Shown piece by piece: positions 1 to 11,324 of a stretch of 64,000 nucleotides of DNA. Below the pieces are notes generated by a model. The model had not been told where the DNA came from. It saw only the letters and a program-made list of their open reading frames with translations, and did no database searches. Location of the stretch: the NCBI RefSeq assembly GCF_030272615.1, contig NC_081406.1, positions 232,864,396-232,928,395 of the forward strand. The letters are read 5' to 3'. Positions within the stretch are counted from its first letter, which is position 1. Each line of letters begins with the position of its first letter. The translations under genes were made by a program, and so were the position numbers. The DNA comes from Cryptomeria japonica. Taxonomy: Eukaryota > Streptophyta > Pinopsida > Cupressales > Cupressaceae.

Positions 1-175
1 GATAATGTGTTTTTCCATATCAATATCTCCCCCTTTGACATCAAATGCCAAAGCAATAAAAAAACCAGATTCAAATACAAAATACCAACTACTCCCCCTG
101 ATAAGTAGCTCTCCTCATCAAAGCCAGAAATTTTTTTCCCGTTAATTTAGTCGGTTGATGACAAACATCAACTGT

Positions 176-619
176 CTAAGTCTCTACCGGTGGGGGTAGG
201 ACTCCAGGTTTCTCTCTGAGATATTCAAAACTCTCCTTACGCATAGGCTTTGTAAAAATATCTGCAATCTTCTCTTTAGTATTCACATAAACCAATTTCA
301 CTTCTTTTGCTTCAACATTCTCGTTTAGAAAATTGAATTTGATAGAAACATGTTTAGTCTTTGAGTGAAATATGGGGTTCCTTGATATATCAATTATTGC
401 CATATTATCATAGTAAATGGTTATAGGCTCCTTGCATTTTACCTTTATGTCCTTCAATATTCGTTTGATACATAATACCTGTGTACAATTAGTTGTTGCT
501 GCAACATATTCTAATTCTGTTGTTGATAGACTTGTACAACTCTGTTTCTTGCTCAACCATGAAATTAGTCTACTAATAAGAAAAAATGCTCCCCTGGTGG
601 TGTTTTTTCTGTCATCCAC
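176..619 (-). pseudogene. Copia-1 RNase H and C-terminus of pol
   Basis: This is the C-terminal RNase H domain of the copia polyprotein, which degrades RNA in the RNA/DNA hybrid during reverse transcription. The conserved stretch WLSKKQSCTSLST and the C-terminal block IADIFTKPM are typical of plant copia RNase H. The first catalytic carboxylates lie before or within the damaged junction with the RT fragment at 620-664, where the frame changes. The protein ends in VLPPPVET, close to the end of the Copia-3 copy (EMPSPVET). It is a fragment of one long polyprotein, not a separate gene. Confidence 0.88.
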
Positions 620-664
620 ATCTCCTTCCCAATTAGCATCTGTGTATGCACATAAATCAAAATT

Positions 665-1660
665 TTAATCTCTAGGATACCATAAACCAAGATTTGTAGT
701 TCCTTGTAGGTACCGGAAAATCATTTTCACTATTGATTCATGATTTTCTTTAGGAGTACTCTGAAATCTTGAAACAATACATACTACATTCATAATATTA
801 GGTTTTGTTTGTGTCAAATATAGTAAACCTCCTATCATAGACTTGTATCTAGTCATATTAGCATGTGTTGATTCATCCTTTAAAGATAATGTATTAGTTG
901 TAGTCATAGGTGTGCTTACCGGTTTATAGTTTTCCATGCCAAATTTTTTTAGTAAATCCTTCAACTATTTAGATTGACATAGGAATAGACCTTTATGAGT
1001 CTGTGAAATCTGCAATCCTAAAAATAATTTAATCTCCCCAATCATAGACATTTCAAATTCTTGCTGCATTTTGTTAGAAAAGTATTTACACAATCCATCT
1101 TCTCCTCCAAAGATTATATCATCAACAAAAAATTCAATAACCAATATGTCATCATTAGTCACTTTGTAGTATATATTATTGTTAGCATTACCTTTAGTGT
1201 ATCGAAGCTTCAAAAGATATTTGTCCAATCTACCATACCAAGCTCTAGGAGCTTGTTTTAGTCCATATAAAGCTTTCCTTAACCTCCAAACCATGTCTTT
1301 GTTATCTATCAAAGAAAATCAATTAGGTTGTTCAATATAAACTTCTTCTTCAAGATCTCCATTCAGAAATGTACATTTAACATCCATTTGATATACTTTA
1401 TAGTTCTTGTGTGCTGCAAAAGCTAATAAAAGTTTGACTGCCTCAATTCTGGCTACCAGTGCAAAGGTTTCATTGTAATCAATTCATTCTTTATGTGAAT
1501 ATCCCTTACACACTAATCTTTTTTTGTTACTGATTACCTTACTATCTTCATTAAGTTTATTTCTGAAAACCCATTTAGTTCCAATTACATTTTTGTCTTT
1601 AGGCTGGGGAACTAATGACCAAGTGTTATTCCTTTCAATTCATTCCAATTCATCTTCCAT
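665..1660 (-). pseudogene. Copia-1 reverse transcriptase
   Basis: The copia RT copies genomic RNA into cDNA. Fragments at 665-964 and 965-1312, with readable sequence to about 1660, cover most of the domain. Visible motifs are [12 protein letters not shown], the catalytic box FVDDIIFGG (FVDD in place of YVDD), FLGLQISQTHKG and [16 protein letters not shown]. In-frame stops separate the fragments, for example after the QSK at 965 and just before 1312, where the Copia-3 copy reads [10 protein letters not shown]. The order relative to integrase (upstream, at the right) fits copia. Confidence 0.9.
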
Positions 1661-1708
1661 AGCTTTAATCCAATATTTAACTTCACATGCCTCATTAATT
1701 GATGTAGG

Positions 1709-2887
1709 TTAAATTTGAGAAACAAGACATACCTCTTCATTTGTCAATCTTCCTCTAGTCATAACTCGAAATTTGTTTCCAATTATCTGATCTTCAAAAT
1801 AATTCAATCTTACATATCGGGGTGTTTTTGCTTGTTCTTGTTCTTCAATAACTGTTGAATCTTCAAATGATGCCGGTGTAACTTGATTTCCATTCTGTAC
1901 TGGTGTATTCACAGTAGGTTCATTTCGGATTATCTCCATTGCTGGTTCAAAGTCCATGTACCTTGAATTTCCTCTAAATTGTTCATCAATCTTCACATTT
2001 TCACTCTCAACAATTTTCTGCAATCTTTTGTTAAAACATCTATATGCCTTGCTCTTAGATGAATAACCGAGAAATATTCCTTCATCACTTCTAGGATCAA
2101 ATTTGCCAATATCCTCATCTCTTCTAATATAGGATTTACTTCCAAATATTCCAAAATATTTAAGAGTAGGAGTATTACCAAACCATAATTCATGAGGGGT
2201 CTTACTGGTTTCACCTCTGATGTGAACTCTGTTCAATGTATAAACTGTTGTATTGACCGCTTCTCTCCAGTATATATGAGGTATATTTGCTTCTAATATC
2301 ATACTTCTGGCTGCATCTAAGATAGTTCTATCTTTTCTTTCCACAACTCCATTCTGATGTGGTGTCCAGGGTGCTGATAACTATCTTCTGATCCCATTCA
2401 GAACACATAATGTATTAAATTCCTTAGATGTGAATTCACCTCCTTGATCTGATCTCAAACATTTGATTTTCTTGTCGGTTTCATTCTCTACCATCAACTT
2501 GAATAGTTTGAATTTCCCAAATGCTTCAGATTTTTCCCTGAGAAAAGTAACCCAACACATTCTAGAATAGTCATCAATGATTAGCATGAAATACCTACCT
2601 CCTTGTATACTTCTAGTTCTTGCTGGACCACATAAATCAGTATGAATTAAATCAAGAACATTGTTAGACTTCTCTGGAATACTCTTGAAAGTTTCTCTAA
2701 CTTGCTTTCCAAATTGACATTCCTTACATAGTGGATTGTGAGGTTTAACAATCTTAGGTAAATCTCTTAGTGCCTTAGTTGTACTAATTTTCACAATGCA
2801 ATCAAAATTTACATGACAAATTCTCTTATGCCATAACCAACTTTCATCAATATGTGCAATCAAACATGCTTTCTCATTGTTGTTCAA
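1709..2887 (-). pseudogene. Copia-1 integrase (GAG-pre-integrase plus rve core)
   Basis: The integrase joins element cDNA to host DNA. The right fragment (2381-2887) starts with the zinc-binding pre-integrase region: H in WLWHKRICHVNF and the pair CKECQFGK. The core follows, with D in IHTDLCGP and D in LRSDQGGEFTSKEF. A frame break at about 2345-2380 removes the linker seen in Copia-3. The left fragment continues with ARSMILEANIPHIYWREAV and the C-terminal GKFDPRSDEGIFLGYSSKSKAYR block. All three parts match Copia-3 at 14330-15560. Confidence 0.9.
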
Positions 2888-3472
2888 ATGAAAGATATTA
2901 CCTCTAGTCTCATTACCGGTTGCAATTTACAAACCAATTCTATTTAAGATTTTGCATTTACCATTCTTGAATTGTAACTAAAATCCTTTCTCAACTAATT
3001 GACCAACACTCAAAAGATTATGCTTCAAACCTTCAACATAGTAAACATTTCAGTATTGTGCTTACCATCAAAAGATATAGTGCCTTTTCCTTTGATCAAA
3101 CAAGCTTTATCATCTCCAAATCTTACTAGACCTCCATTGTATTCCTAAAAGGTTAAGAATTTACTCTTATCACCAGTCATGTGATGTGAACATCCTGAAT
3201 CAATAATCCATTCATCCTAAAATAGTAGGTGTCAGTTGATCTTTTGTTATAAGAACAAAAGCCCATCCATTATCTGTCGGATCCTCATCAGAATCATCAG
3301 TAACTCCTTCATCAATATAATAACAAGATTAGTCTCTATTCTTCTTAAACTTGTATTTCTGATAATCAAGGTTAGGCTTTTATGTTCTCTTAGCTTCTTC
3401 TCTTAATCTTGGATGTCTATCAGGACTTCTAGAAGCCATATGACCAATCTTCCTAAAATAGTTAGAAGACAT
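2888..3472 (-). pseudogene. Copia-1 remnant gag start fused to zinc knuckle, and protease
   Basis: Reading from an ATG at 3472, the first residues (MSSNYF) equal the usual gag start of this family (MATNYF in Copia-3 at 16918). They run straight into the middle of the zinc knuckle (RKIGHMASR). Everything between, about 250 codons of capsid domain in Copia-3, is missing. The knuckle has lost its first two cysteines, and the last Cys reads Ser. Downstream, near 3180-3230, is the aspartic protease site (DSGCSHHMTGDKSKF). Several stops follow. This is an internal deletion derivative. Confidence 0.75.
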
Positions 3473-3518
3473 TGGATCTCCTCAAGCTATTAAACTTCTG
3501 CAAAAAAAGAGGACTAGT

Positions 3519-3530
3519 CTCTGATACCAA
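3519..3530 (-). promoter_or_regulatory. Copia-1 primer binding site
   Basis: On the minus strand the sequence right after the LTR is ATTGGTATCAGAG. It is complementary to the 3' end of plant initiator tRNA-Met, the usual primer for copia minus-strand DNA synthesis. It lies immediately inside the 5' LTR. Confidence 0.85.
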
Positions 3531-3531
3531 T

Positions 3532-4581
3532 TCTTAGGTCTCGAAGAGAACTGAGGGGGGGGGGGGGGGGGGGTGGATCAGTTGTCCAATAAATTCAATG
3601 AAAATTAACTGAACCAAAACTTAATGCTTAATGTCGGTAAACCAAACTTTATGCCAGTAGACAATTTTATCAGTTAATTATAGTACCGATAAAGATTAAT
3701 GCATGAAATAGAAAGACAATAACATCCACAACACATAACACAAATATTTGTACATGGAAACCCTGTAAGGGGAAAAACCACGGTGGGAAGCCTTACCCAC
3801 AATCAAATAATACTACTGCAGATAGTATGTGTGTACAATATGTATTCTGCACATGCAAAAAGGCTAGCTACCTAGAGCTCACTTCTCAAACACAAAATGG
3901 GAGTCACATTGACTACAATTGGATGGTTAAATCCAATGATAATGTACTACTTAAAATAGCATCTTCATATGCTGGATTTAGTACCACTTTAGTTCTGATT
4001 GCCTTCATAAAAACCTTCCTTCAACCTTCAAATGAAGTCTCTGTGTATGGCTCTGTTTGTTTTTGCATAAACCCTATTACAATCCTTTTTCAATCACATA
4101 TCAATCTCAAAAATGAGATCTTATATTTATACCATAACCTAAGACCAATTGAATAGGTCGGCTCACTAAAAGATATTACAATAAAATCAATTAGAAATAA
4201 ATCGATATCCGATGCATCATGTTGGCTCAATTCATTTACAATAATAATAAATCATCTCCATAATGTGTCATGGTGATCTGGAATAGATATGTCTGCCGAT
4301 GTATATCCTAGACCTATTTGCCGGTAACAACAATTATGCAAACCCGAATAGTCCAATAGCCAAATCGCCAAAACCAAGTGATCAAATAATGTCTTCAACA
4401 TAATCAAGTAGTCTCCAAGTCATTCCAAGTGTCGGTGAACCAGATACCAGTGATTGTGCATAATTATTTGACTTGTTGGTGAACATAACCAAAAATCTCC
4501 AAGTGCTGATAAGTATTGACAAGTGATGACAGGTGTTGACATCAATGACAAAACCATATAAACATATCCAAAATACCAACA
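3532..4581 (-). repeat. Copia-1 5' LTR
   Basis: The LTR lies between the primer site and the end ACCAACA at 4581, and is closely similar to both Copia-3 LTRs. In the sense direction it starts TGTTGGTATT and ends CCTAAGA, a decayed CCTAACA. A TATAAATA box is visible at 4121-4131. An unusually long C run (18 G on the plus strand near 3556-3573) lies in U5. The adjacent five bases after it (TCGAC, 4582-4586) are the expected target-site copy, but the partner is outside the window. Confidence 0.9.
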
Positions 4582-5793
4582 TCGACATGGTTGGTGAAAC
4601 AACTAGTCAACATAAATGAAACAACCACAAATCACGGGATTGTAACTGACTGATGTGGCTCGAGGAAGAAAGCATACAAAAAGAATATCAAGGAGTAGTT
4701 GGTGCCTAGATCAATGCAAAGGAAATCGGATTGCAAGGAGACCTCAAAAAAGAAACAGCTGAGCGTTTTATGAGTCGATAGATTTCAAGATAGGAAATCT
4801 TGTGCGTGATTGCTATCTTTAGTAAGTATGCATTAGGTTTTGAAAAACATATACAGATGCATCCCTAGTGTATAGGTGATCGACCCGAGACATACTAGAT
4901 TGGATCCTATTTAGATTGTGTCACGAAAAGGAAACCCTAACTACTCAAAATTCGAATTGCTTCTTGGCGGGAAACCATGGTGATAAATAGATGAGCTCAA
5001 GACAAAGCAAGATGATGTTGCAGAGAAGAAAATGATAGAAGAGAGATTAAGTGTTGAGAATAATTTTGGTCTTGTAATTCATTCAAAGAAAATTTGTAGA
5101 GGAAGTGAGCAAGAAAACCAGTGAGAGGGTTTAGCTAGTCGTGTTTGAGTACCGGTATAACGATAGTTTCACAGTTAAGCAAACCTACAAGGTGTAGTAG
5201 AGCAAGGCAACATACAAGTGTGATATATTGTATGGTGGGACTGTGAGAGATGAAGAGTGATTATAGAGATCAAGAATTAGAGGAAGTAATCTCACAACCA
5301 GTAATGTGAGATTCAGTGAAAAAGAAAAGATAGTCAACCATCAGTAAGATATTTGATCAAGAATTGCAAAATTCATTTGCAATAAGAAGCCTTGATTGTA
5401 TTTAAATTGTATTTCAATATACATTGCCAAGTTCGATCTTGGTGTAGGGGTTGGTGCTTCTTAGGTTGGTTCCCTAAAATAGAAGGGGTTGGTGCTCCTT
5501 GGGTTGGTGCCTAAAATCTTTGTAATCCAGTGTTTTACTTGTGAGGCTGGATTGGAGCAATAGTCTCCAGCAACTTTTCTCACTGAGGTTTTTCCCATAT
5601 TGGGTTTTCTTCGTACATCTGGTGTTGTGGGTTGCATTTGTGTGATCGATCTCTTTGGTTTTCCTTTCTAATTTATTGGTTTTATTTTTTGGCTCTTAGG
5701 TTAATAATCTATATTCTAAAGTTGTTTTGAAAGTTCAAAAAGATTTAAAAACCATTGATTCACCATCCTCTCAGTGGTACTCTATGTTCAACA
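4582..5793 (+). repeat. 3' part of a plus-strand copia-type LTR, interrupted by Copia-1
   Basis: This stretch has no coding potential but ends like an LTR. At 5590-5610 it has the CTCACTGAGGTTTTTCCC segment also found in the NA2 LTR U5 (near 36165). At 5758-5793 it has GATTCACC, CCTCTCAG and the terminal TTCAACA, the U5 end shared by the other LTRs here. Minus-strand gag sequence of Copia-Y resumes immediately after 5793. The LTR start is missing because Copia-1 is inserted in it, so it may be a solo LTR or one end of an element off-window. Confidence 0.65.
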
Positions 5794-6208
5794 AATTCAC
5801 CATAGCCATGAAGGAGCGTATGTTCTCATCATTCCCTATATTCAACATCTCATATTTTCCTTTTAAACTTTGTAACTTACCAAACATCATCTGTTTATCA
5901 CCTTCATACATAATCTCAAGCTTTACCCAAATCTCATGTGTCATCTGAAGTCCCATTACATTTGTCATCTAAGAATCAGGAAGGGCATTGAGAAATGCTT
6001 CCTTCACTCTAAAATTATGTTCATCTTCCTTGATCTCATCAGCAGTAGATGGTCCATCTTGAGGAACAATGTAGGCATTCTTTGTAATCTTCCAATAATC
6101 TTCACCAAGACATTTCAAGTGTACTTCCATCTGATCCTTCCATATAGCATAGTTACTCCCATCAAATCTCAGACTATCCTTTTTAAAGATAACACCTTGT
6201 GTTTTCAT
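5794..6208 (-). pseudogene. Copia-Y gag, N-terminal part
   Basis: From an ATG at 6208 the protein reads as the N-terminus of a copia gag: a DUF4219-like start (LRFDGSNYAIWKDQMEVHL), then a UBN2-type capsid segment (EIWVKLEIMYEGD, LQSLKGKYEML, IRSFMAMVN). One stop interrupts it at about 5969. Gag forms the particle in which reverse transcription occurs. The frame ends at 5794, where the plus-strand LTR is inserted. The rest of Copia-Y is not seen in the window. Confidence 0.8.
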
Positions 6209-6253
6209 CTTGGATCTCCTCAAGTGATTAAGATTCTATAGGAGGATCTAGAG

Positions 6254-6266
6254 CTCTGATACCAAT
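6254..6266 (-). promoter_or_regulatory. Copia-Y primer binding site
   Basis: The minus strand reads TTGGTATCAGAGCT directly inside the LTR, matching the 3' end of initiator tRNA-Met. The gag ATG follows about 46 bases downstream. Confidence 0.85.
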
Positions 6267-6267
6267 T

Positions 6268-7519
6268 GTTAGCAACAACCAAAAAGGAAGACTGAGAGAT
6301 GGGGGTGAATTAGTCTTCATTGGACTAACAAATTTAACTACAAAAATAGATCTGATAAACTGTAGCAATTAGATAGATAATAAAATTGAAATCACAACAC
6401 AACACCAATATTTTGACGTGGAAAACCTTGTTAAGGGAAAAACCACAGTGGGAACCTACCCACAATAAGATGATACTTTGTAGTAGTATGTGAAAATATT
6501 ACAATGGGGAATGCACATACATTCATACACACTTCCTAGAGTTCATTGCTCAAAATATAATGGCTTAGAAGGCTACAACCCTCAGGGAAGTATCATTGAC
6601 TTACAACAATATTCAAACTACAATATGAAAGAAATGAATTGAAAGAATAACATCTCTAAATGCTTGATTATAGTTCTAGTTAAGCACAAATGTCTTCTCT
6701 ACAACACCAATCTCTCCTCAATCTCAACACCAAAGGATAAATCTCTTGTTCACACATAAACCTCTCTATGATAATGTAGACATAGAATCGACACCAAAAT
6801 TACATGAACATATCACCTATATATACAAATCATCAACATTGACAACAAGGTTGGCTAAACCCTCAACCCTCAATTACAAAACTATATCACATGATACAAA
6901 GATAAACCACCAGACCAATATAATGATTTACATAATATAACATGGACCGAATCAAATTCCCAAATGCTCAACTCCACCATAAATCATGTCAAGATCAACT
7001 GCAACACGCTATGCCACCAAGAAAATAGTATAACATGAAAAAATCATCACCAGTTGATAGAAACCATAAAAAAATTGCACAATCATCAATCTAGATTACC
7101 AAAACAAATATAACACAACTAGAAAACACTAGCAAGCACATAAGAATCATCATGAATAGCTGCACCAACACCACTTATCAAATCTTCATCCGTCAATATC
7201 TAAAAGCTCAAGAACACAACCAATCAACAACTATGATGAAGAAAGATAACTTGCAGAGAACCAAATCATGATTCATCTGAACTAAAGATACACAAGACCA
7301 TCCCAAGAAATATCCCAAAAACTCAGCATAAGATCTGATCACACATGAATATACTAAAGGATATACTGAGCTCTGCAAAACAGTGATCAACAAAACAACA
7401 CTATAAATTGGATCATAAGATCTTCCCAATCTGCAATCACTAGAGAAAAACATAGGAATATGTTGACATCAATGACAATAACATATCCTATCAGTAAAAA
7501 TGACCAATAGTATCCAACA
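6268..7519 (-). repeat. Copia-Y 5' LTR
   Basis: On the plus strand it runs from TGTTAGCAAC to TCCAACA, so both ends have TG/CA on the sense strand. Inside are the shared U5 block (a short C run followed by TCTCTCAG in the sense direction), a TATATATAG box (6817-6826), and the U3 motif GTCATTGATGTCAAC near 7460. The adjacent sequence at 7520 is the zinc-knuckle region of Copia-X, which gives the outer boundary. No partner LTR is present in the window. Confidence 0.75.
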
Positions 7520-7664
7520 AATCATCCTTAACATAATAGGCTTTGTTATTGAACTTTCCTTTGTTTTTCCTAATCATTTGTATTGTTCCCTTTTTGGGCA
7601 TCTAGTAGCTATATAACCAATCTTTCCACATCTAAAAAATTTAAAAGGTAACATACCTTTGTAC
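7520..7664 (-). pseudogene. Copia-X gag, zinc-knuckle segment (split by NA1)
   Basis: This short segment encodes the gag zinc knuckle: KGMLPFKFF, then RCGKIGYIATRCP, a CX2CX4HX4C motif in which the first Cys is Phe and the His is Tyr. It continues in frame the gag sequence that stops at 22428, after removal of the NA1 block and one copy of TGTAC. The knuckle binds genomic RNA for packaging. The element is cut again at 7520 by the Copia-Y LTR. Confidence 0.85.
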
Positions 7665-8623
7665 TATTGGAATCAAGGAACACTAAGAGGGGGGGGGGGG
7701 GGGTGAATTAGTGTTCTATCAGTAATTAAATTTTTTGACTTAACCTAAAACCACTGCAAGTATAAGTATGAAACTGAAATGCAGAAACACAAAACTATGA
7801 ACCATAGAATCATAACACTAGGATTTTTATGTGGAAACCCAAATGGGAAAAACCACAGTGGAATTTGAACCACAATATTATTCTACTATGGCCAGTAGAA
7901 AAAATAAATTACATGAAGGGAATGCACAAGCATTCAGGCACACTACCTAGAGCTTACAACTCAATTACAATAAGTGGTAAAACCTTGGAAGGCTCAGTGC
8001 CTTACAAATCAATTACAATGATGAATTATAATAAATGAACTCTGAAATGGCATCTAACAATGTCTACATGAGTTATGGGTAAATGCAAAAATCTCATTGT
8101 ATCTCTTTTGTAACCTTGCTTTGTTATCTATCTCAATCAGCTACCAGATCAAGAATGTGCAAGTGAAACTTCTCCAAAAGGAATTCTCGATCACTACTCA
8201 CTCATATTACTTCATATCACACACCAAAAAGATCTTCTCCATCGGTCTTATATATCCACAATCACAAAATAAACAATTATCAAGTCGTCTTAATAATGCA
8301 ATGTGTAATCATGAGTCGGCTTGAATTAGATCACTAAAACATATTTAGATCCATCAAATGATTTCAAAATAACTTTTATAAGCTGGATTTATTACTCCAT
8401 ACATAAACCTCACCACTGCAATCACCAGAAAGCTTCCAGACCAAAACTACTCTGCTCAACCTGAATTACCAGAGCCAGATTACCTATTACCAGAGCATAA
8501 TAACTTCAGGATATCAAAATCCATGATTACCAGATAGGATTCTCATAAATATTTTTCATCAATAACAACCCTAAACTATTATCCATGCACCAAAATTCAC
8601 CAGATGAGTGTCAATTGCTAGCA
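7665..8623 (-). repeat. NA1 3' LTR
   Basis: It pairs with the LTR at 21469-22421 over its whole length: same start (TTGGAATCAAGGAACACT), same U5 C run, same TATATAAG box (8247-8254) and same end (GATGAGTGTCAATTGC). The run of about 17 G near 7690 is only a short interrupted G tract in the 5' LTR. The flanking TGTAC at 7660-7664 is the target duplication. Confidence 0.9.
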
Positions 8624-8642
8624 ATCTCTCCTTTTGGCATTG
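8624..8642 (-). promoter_or_regulatory. NA1 polypurine tract
   Basis: The sense strand reads CATCAATGCCAAAAGGAGAG right before the 3' LTR. It corresponds to CATCAATGCCAAAGGGGGAG in NA2 and Copia-3. This is where plus-strand DNA synthesis is primed. Confidence 0.8.
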
Positions 8643-11319
8643 ATGGAAATGCTTATGAAAAATGACTAAGTGTTAAAACCTGTACACCAAATCAAAAAAA
8701 TTTCTAAGGTTCCCCCTTAGATCAAGAGCTCAAAAACCTATAACATTCTTTGTACATTTTTTACCTTTACTCTCCCCTTTGACAAAAATGCCAAAGATGG
8801 GGTGCTGTCCAAAACTTATGTACAAAGATATCTACCAGAGGCTTTAAACATACTTGAAGATATCAACAAAAATAGTCTTCAAAAATATTAGGTGGTTATT
8901 CCACCCTATCTTCAAATTGTCCAAAACTGTGAGGAATGAACTAAATACATATGCATGAATCTCCACATACTTCAATTCAAATAGAACAGGTTGTGCCATA
9001 CCCTTCATACAATCTACCTTATTGGGCAATTAGATTCCGTAGTTCACCAACTCTTCTCAAAATTCTATCTTTCTCTGTATTTAGGCTCGATATCTGATCG
9101 TTGAGAGCCATTACCTACCCTTCTATAGTACTGGTTAGGGCTACATTAGAATCAAAAGACTGTGAAATACCGGCTATATTACCCTAGCAAATACTTTTTT
9201 GCTTGTCTATGTCTACTATGAACTTTGGAAAAATCAAACAAGAGATATATATTACCACCTTTTGTTAGTGCTTCAGAGATTGTCTGCAAACCTTTATTCA
9301 ATCTTGCTTTGTCACCCTCTATCATTTTTCAGAATGTTTGCATATGAACCTCTTTAAATCTATCCAGTACCCACTTGGTGGTGGTCTTTTCCAAGGATTC
9401 AAAATTGGTGTTTATATTTCTTATCAATTGAAATAGTTTTTTGGAGGGGTTAGATTTAGGATCTAGTGTTGTATCTAGCACTATTTTCTACAAAACATCA
9501 ATAGATATCTGAATAGGCTTTTTGTCTTCATTTTTTGATTTGACTAGATCTTGATCAGCCTAAGCTTGTATTGTTTCTACAAGAGTTAGTTTTTCTGTTG
9601 GCGATATTTGTCCAATATCAAGGGGGTCATCAAGATTGATTGAGATTGGAGGTAGGGTCCTTGTCCCTTTGACTAGAGGAGTGTCAATTGCTAGAGATTC
9701 AACAACTCTCTTCCCTTTATCTACCTCTACACCCTTCACCTTTGTTTTCTTAGGTTCCTTTTCCCCATCATCATTCCCTTTATCATGTGCACCAGTGTTA
9801 CCACTTGGTGCAGTGTCATCCTTTCGAATCTCAGGGACTTCTTCAATATTCTCTACCACCGAAGGATTCACATTGATCTTAGCATCAAGGGTTACATGAC
9901 CTTGATCTTCCGAATGTCCCTCTATTTGAGTTTCATCCCTCTAATCACTGAAGACACCTTCCTTTACTTCGAGATGGGAAGTTTGAACCATATCACTATA
10001 TAAAGGGTTGTTCTTTATGATCCTTCTCTTGATTTCTTTAGATTCTTTTGTTACTTCTTCAACCCTACCAATCATTAATCTATCTACCCTATTCCTGCTT
10101 CTAAATTCCTTCTTATTTGCTTCCTCAATGAGACTTTTGGCTTCATCATGGGAGATATGGGGTGCAAAAATTGATCAATTCTCTCTCTTTCATTTCTTTA
10201 TCTATTTTACTAGCTATCAACCTCCTTGCATCTATAATATTATATAGATCCTTAGAGATGTTGTGCTCTAGTTCAATCAAAGTTTTATTAAAGTTGTGTA
10301 AGTACAAAGAAATAACTTCCTCAACTTTTCTTTGGTATTCCTCAACTATATTTTCATAGTATGCTCCAATGTTCTTCAAATTTCCATCAATAATTATCTC
10401 GTCAATCAATTGATCTATTGTCATTGGAGGAAATAATGTATACATACCTTACAAATTACCGATTTCAAGATCATCATCAAGTTGAGTTGTGAGCTTCCTT
10501 CCCCTCTTGGCCCTTCCAATAAGGGTAGGTTTTGAATTAGCCTTCTTGCTCTTCTCTACACCACTAGATTTTGGTTTCCTCACCACCCTTATGAATTCTC
10601 CTTTCTTTTTGGCCTTTCCTGCTTCTTCATCTAATTCAATCTTAGATGCCACTAGAGATACAACAACATAGTTTTGTTTAGATTTCTCCTTTCGCTTCAA
10701 AACTCCCTTTTCAGATGAGTTCTATCCTATTGATGGTATTACTAGAGTAGGGGCAGACTTGGTCTCCTTTAGTTTTGCTTTGGAGGGAATTTGTTGAGCC
10801 TTGAGAATCTTATCTTCCATCCAAGCATGCTTCTCCCTTCCTTGCTTCATTGCCTCTCTAGTGAATCCCATTTGCACAACCACTTCTTCAACCATTTTAG
10901 ATACTTTTCTCTATCTTGCAGGCTCAATGAAATTCTTGTGCAACTCCATATCTTTCTCCTTATAGGTGCCAAACCTTGGTTCATTTGGATCCACTAGTTT
11001 TCTCAGAAGGTGTTAAACATAAACTTCAAGGGTCTGAACATCCATCTCATAACCCATTGGAAAAATCCAAACTTTCCTGGGCTCCACATCTTCCATGTGA
11101 CATTGGTCTTTGTTGACCATGAAGAAGATAGTGTTCTCATATCTCTCAACAATATCTTTGGGAATCCTTTCTCTATCATTCATTCAGCCTTGGAAAGTCT
11201 TAAAGAAACTCCACAAGGTTGTTGTTTGACTTTCTTTATTTCCCAATCTTTGCAAACCTTGTTTGATTTGGGTGGCCACCGGTAAATCAAATTCCCATTG
11301 CACTATTCTTGTACTGGGA
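8643..11319 (-). pseudogene. NA1 ORF2, C-terminal two thirds (unknown family)
   Basis: Fragments at 10449-10700, 10146-10445 and 9560-9871, with readable sequence from 11319 down to about 8830, align in order with NA2 ORF2. Matching landmarks are WEFDLPVATQ / GFDIPVGKQ, VWIFPMGYEMD / IWVTEMGYETD, a basic Lys/Arg-rich stretch (RVVRKPKSSG / RVVRKRDPSP), and LIDEIIIDGNLKNIG / LLNEIIEEGKLKNIG followed by an acidic helical segment ending in DARR / EARR. The C-terminal part is Asp/Glu/Lys-rich and probably helical. At 11319 the frame joins 18070 when Copia-3 is removed. I do not recognise the function. Several stops make this copy inactive. Confidence 0.75.
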
Positions 11320-11324
11320 ATTTG

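Larger units (their letters stand above)
1..4581 (-). mobile_element. Copia-1, Ty1/copia retrotransposon, 3' LTR outside the window
   Basis: A minus-strand copia element reads right to left: 5' LTR (3532-4581), primer site, remnant gag/protease, integrase, reverse transcriptase, RNase H. The first bases of the window match the region about 150 bp before the 3' LTR in the related Copia-3, so the 3' LTR should lie just left of the window. Integrase before RT is the copia order. The RT and RNase H sequences look like the SIRE/Maximus group of plants, which is an inference from memory of the family. The gag capsid is deleted and the pol reading frame has several stops, so it is not autonomous. 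Confidence 0.9.

Noticed and set aside
417-668. Plus-strand open frame over the Copia-1 RNase H
   Set aside because: It is the reverse-strand shadow of the RNase H coding sequence and has no motif of its own.
3827-4156. 109-residue plus-strand frame
   Set aside because: It lies wholly inside the Copia-1 LTR, and the same region in the Copia-3 LTRs has no matching frame.
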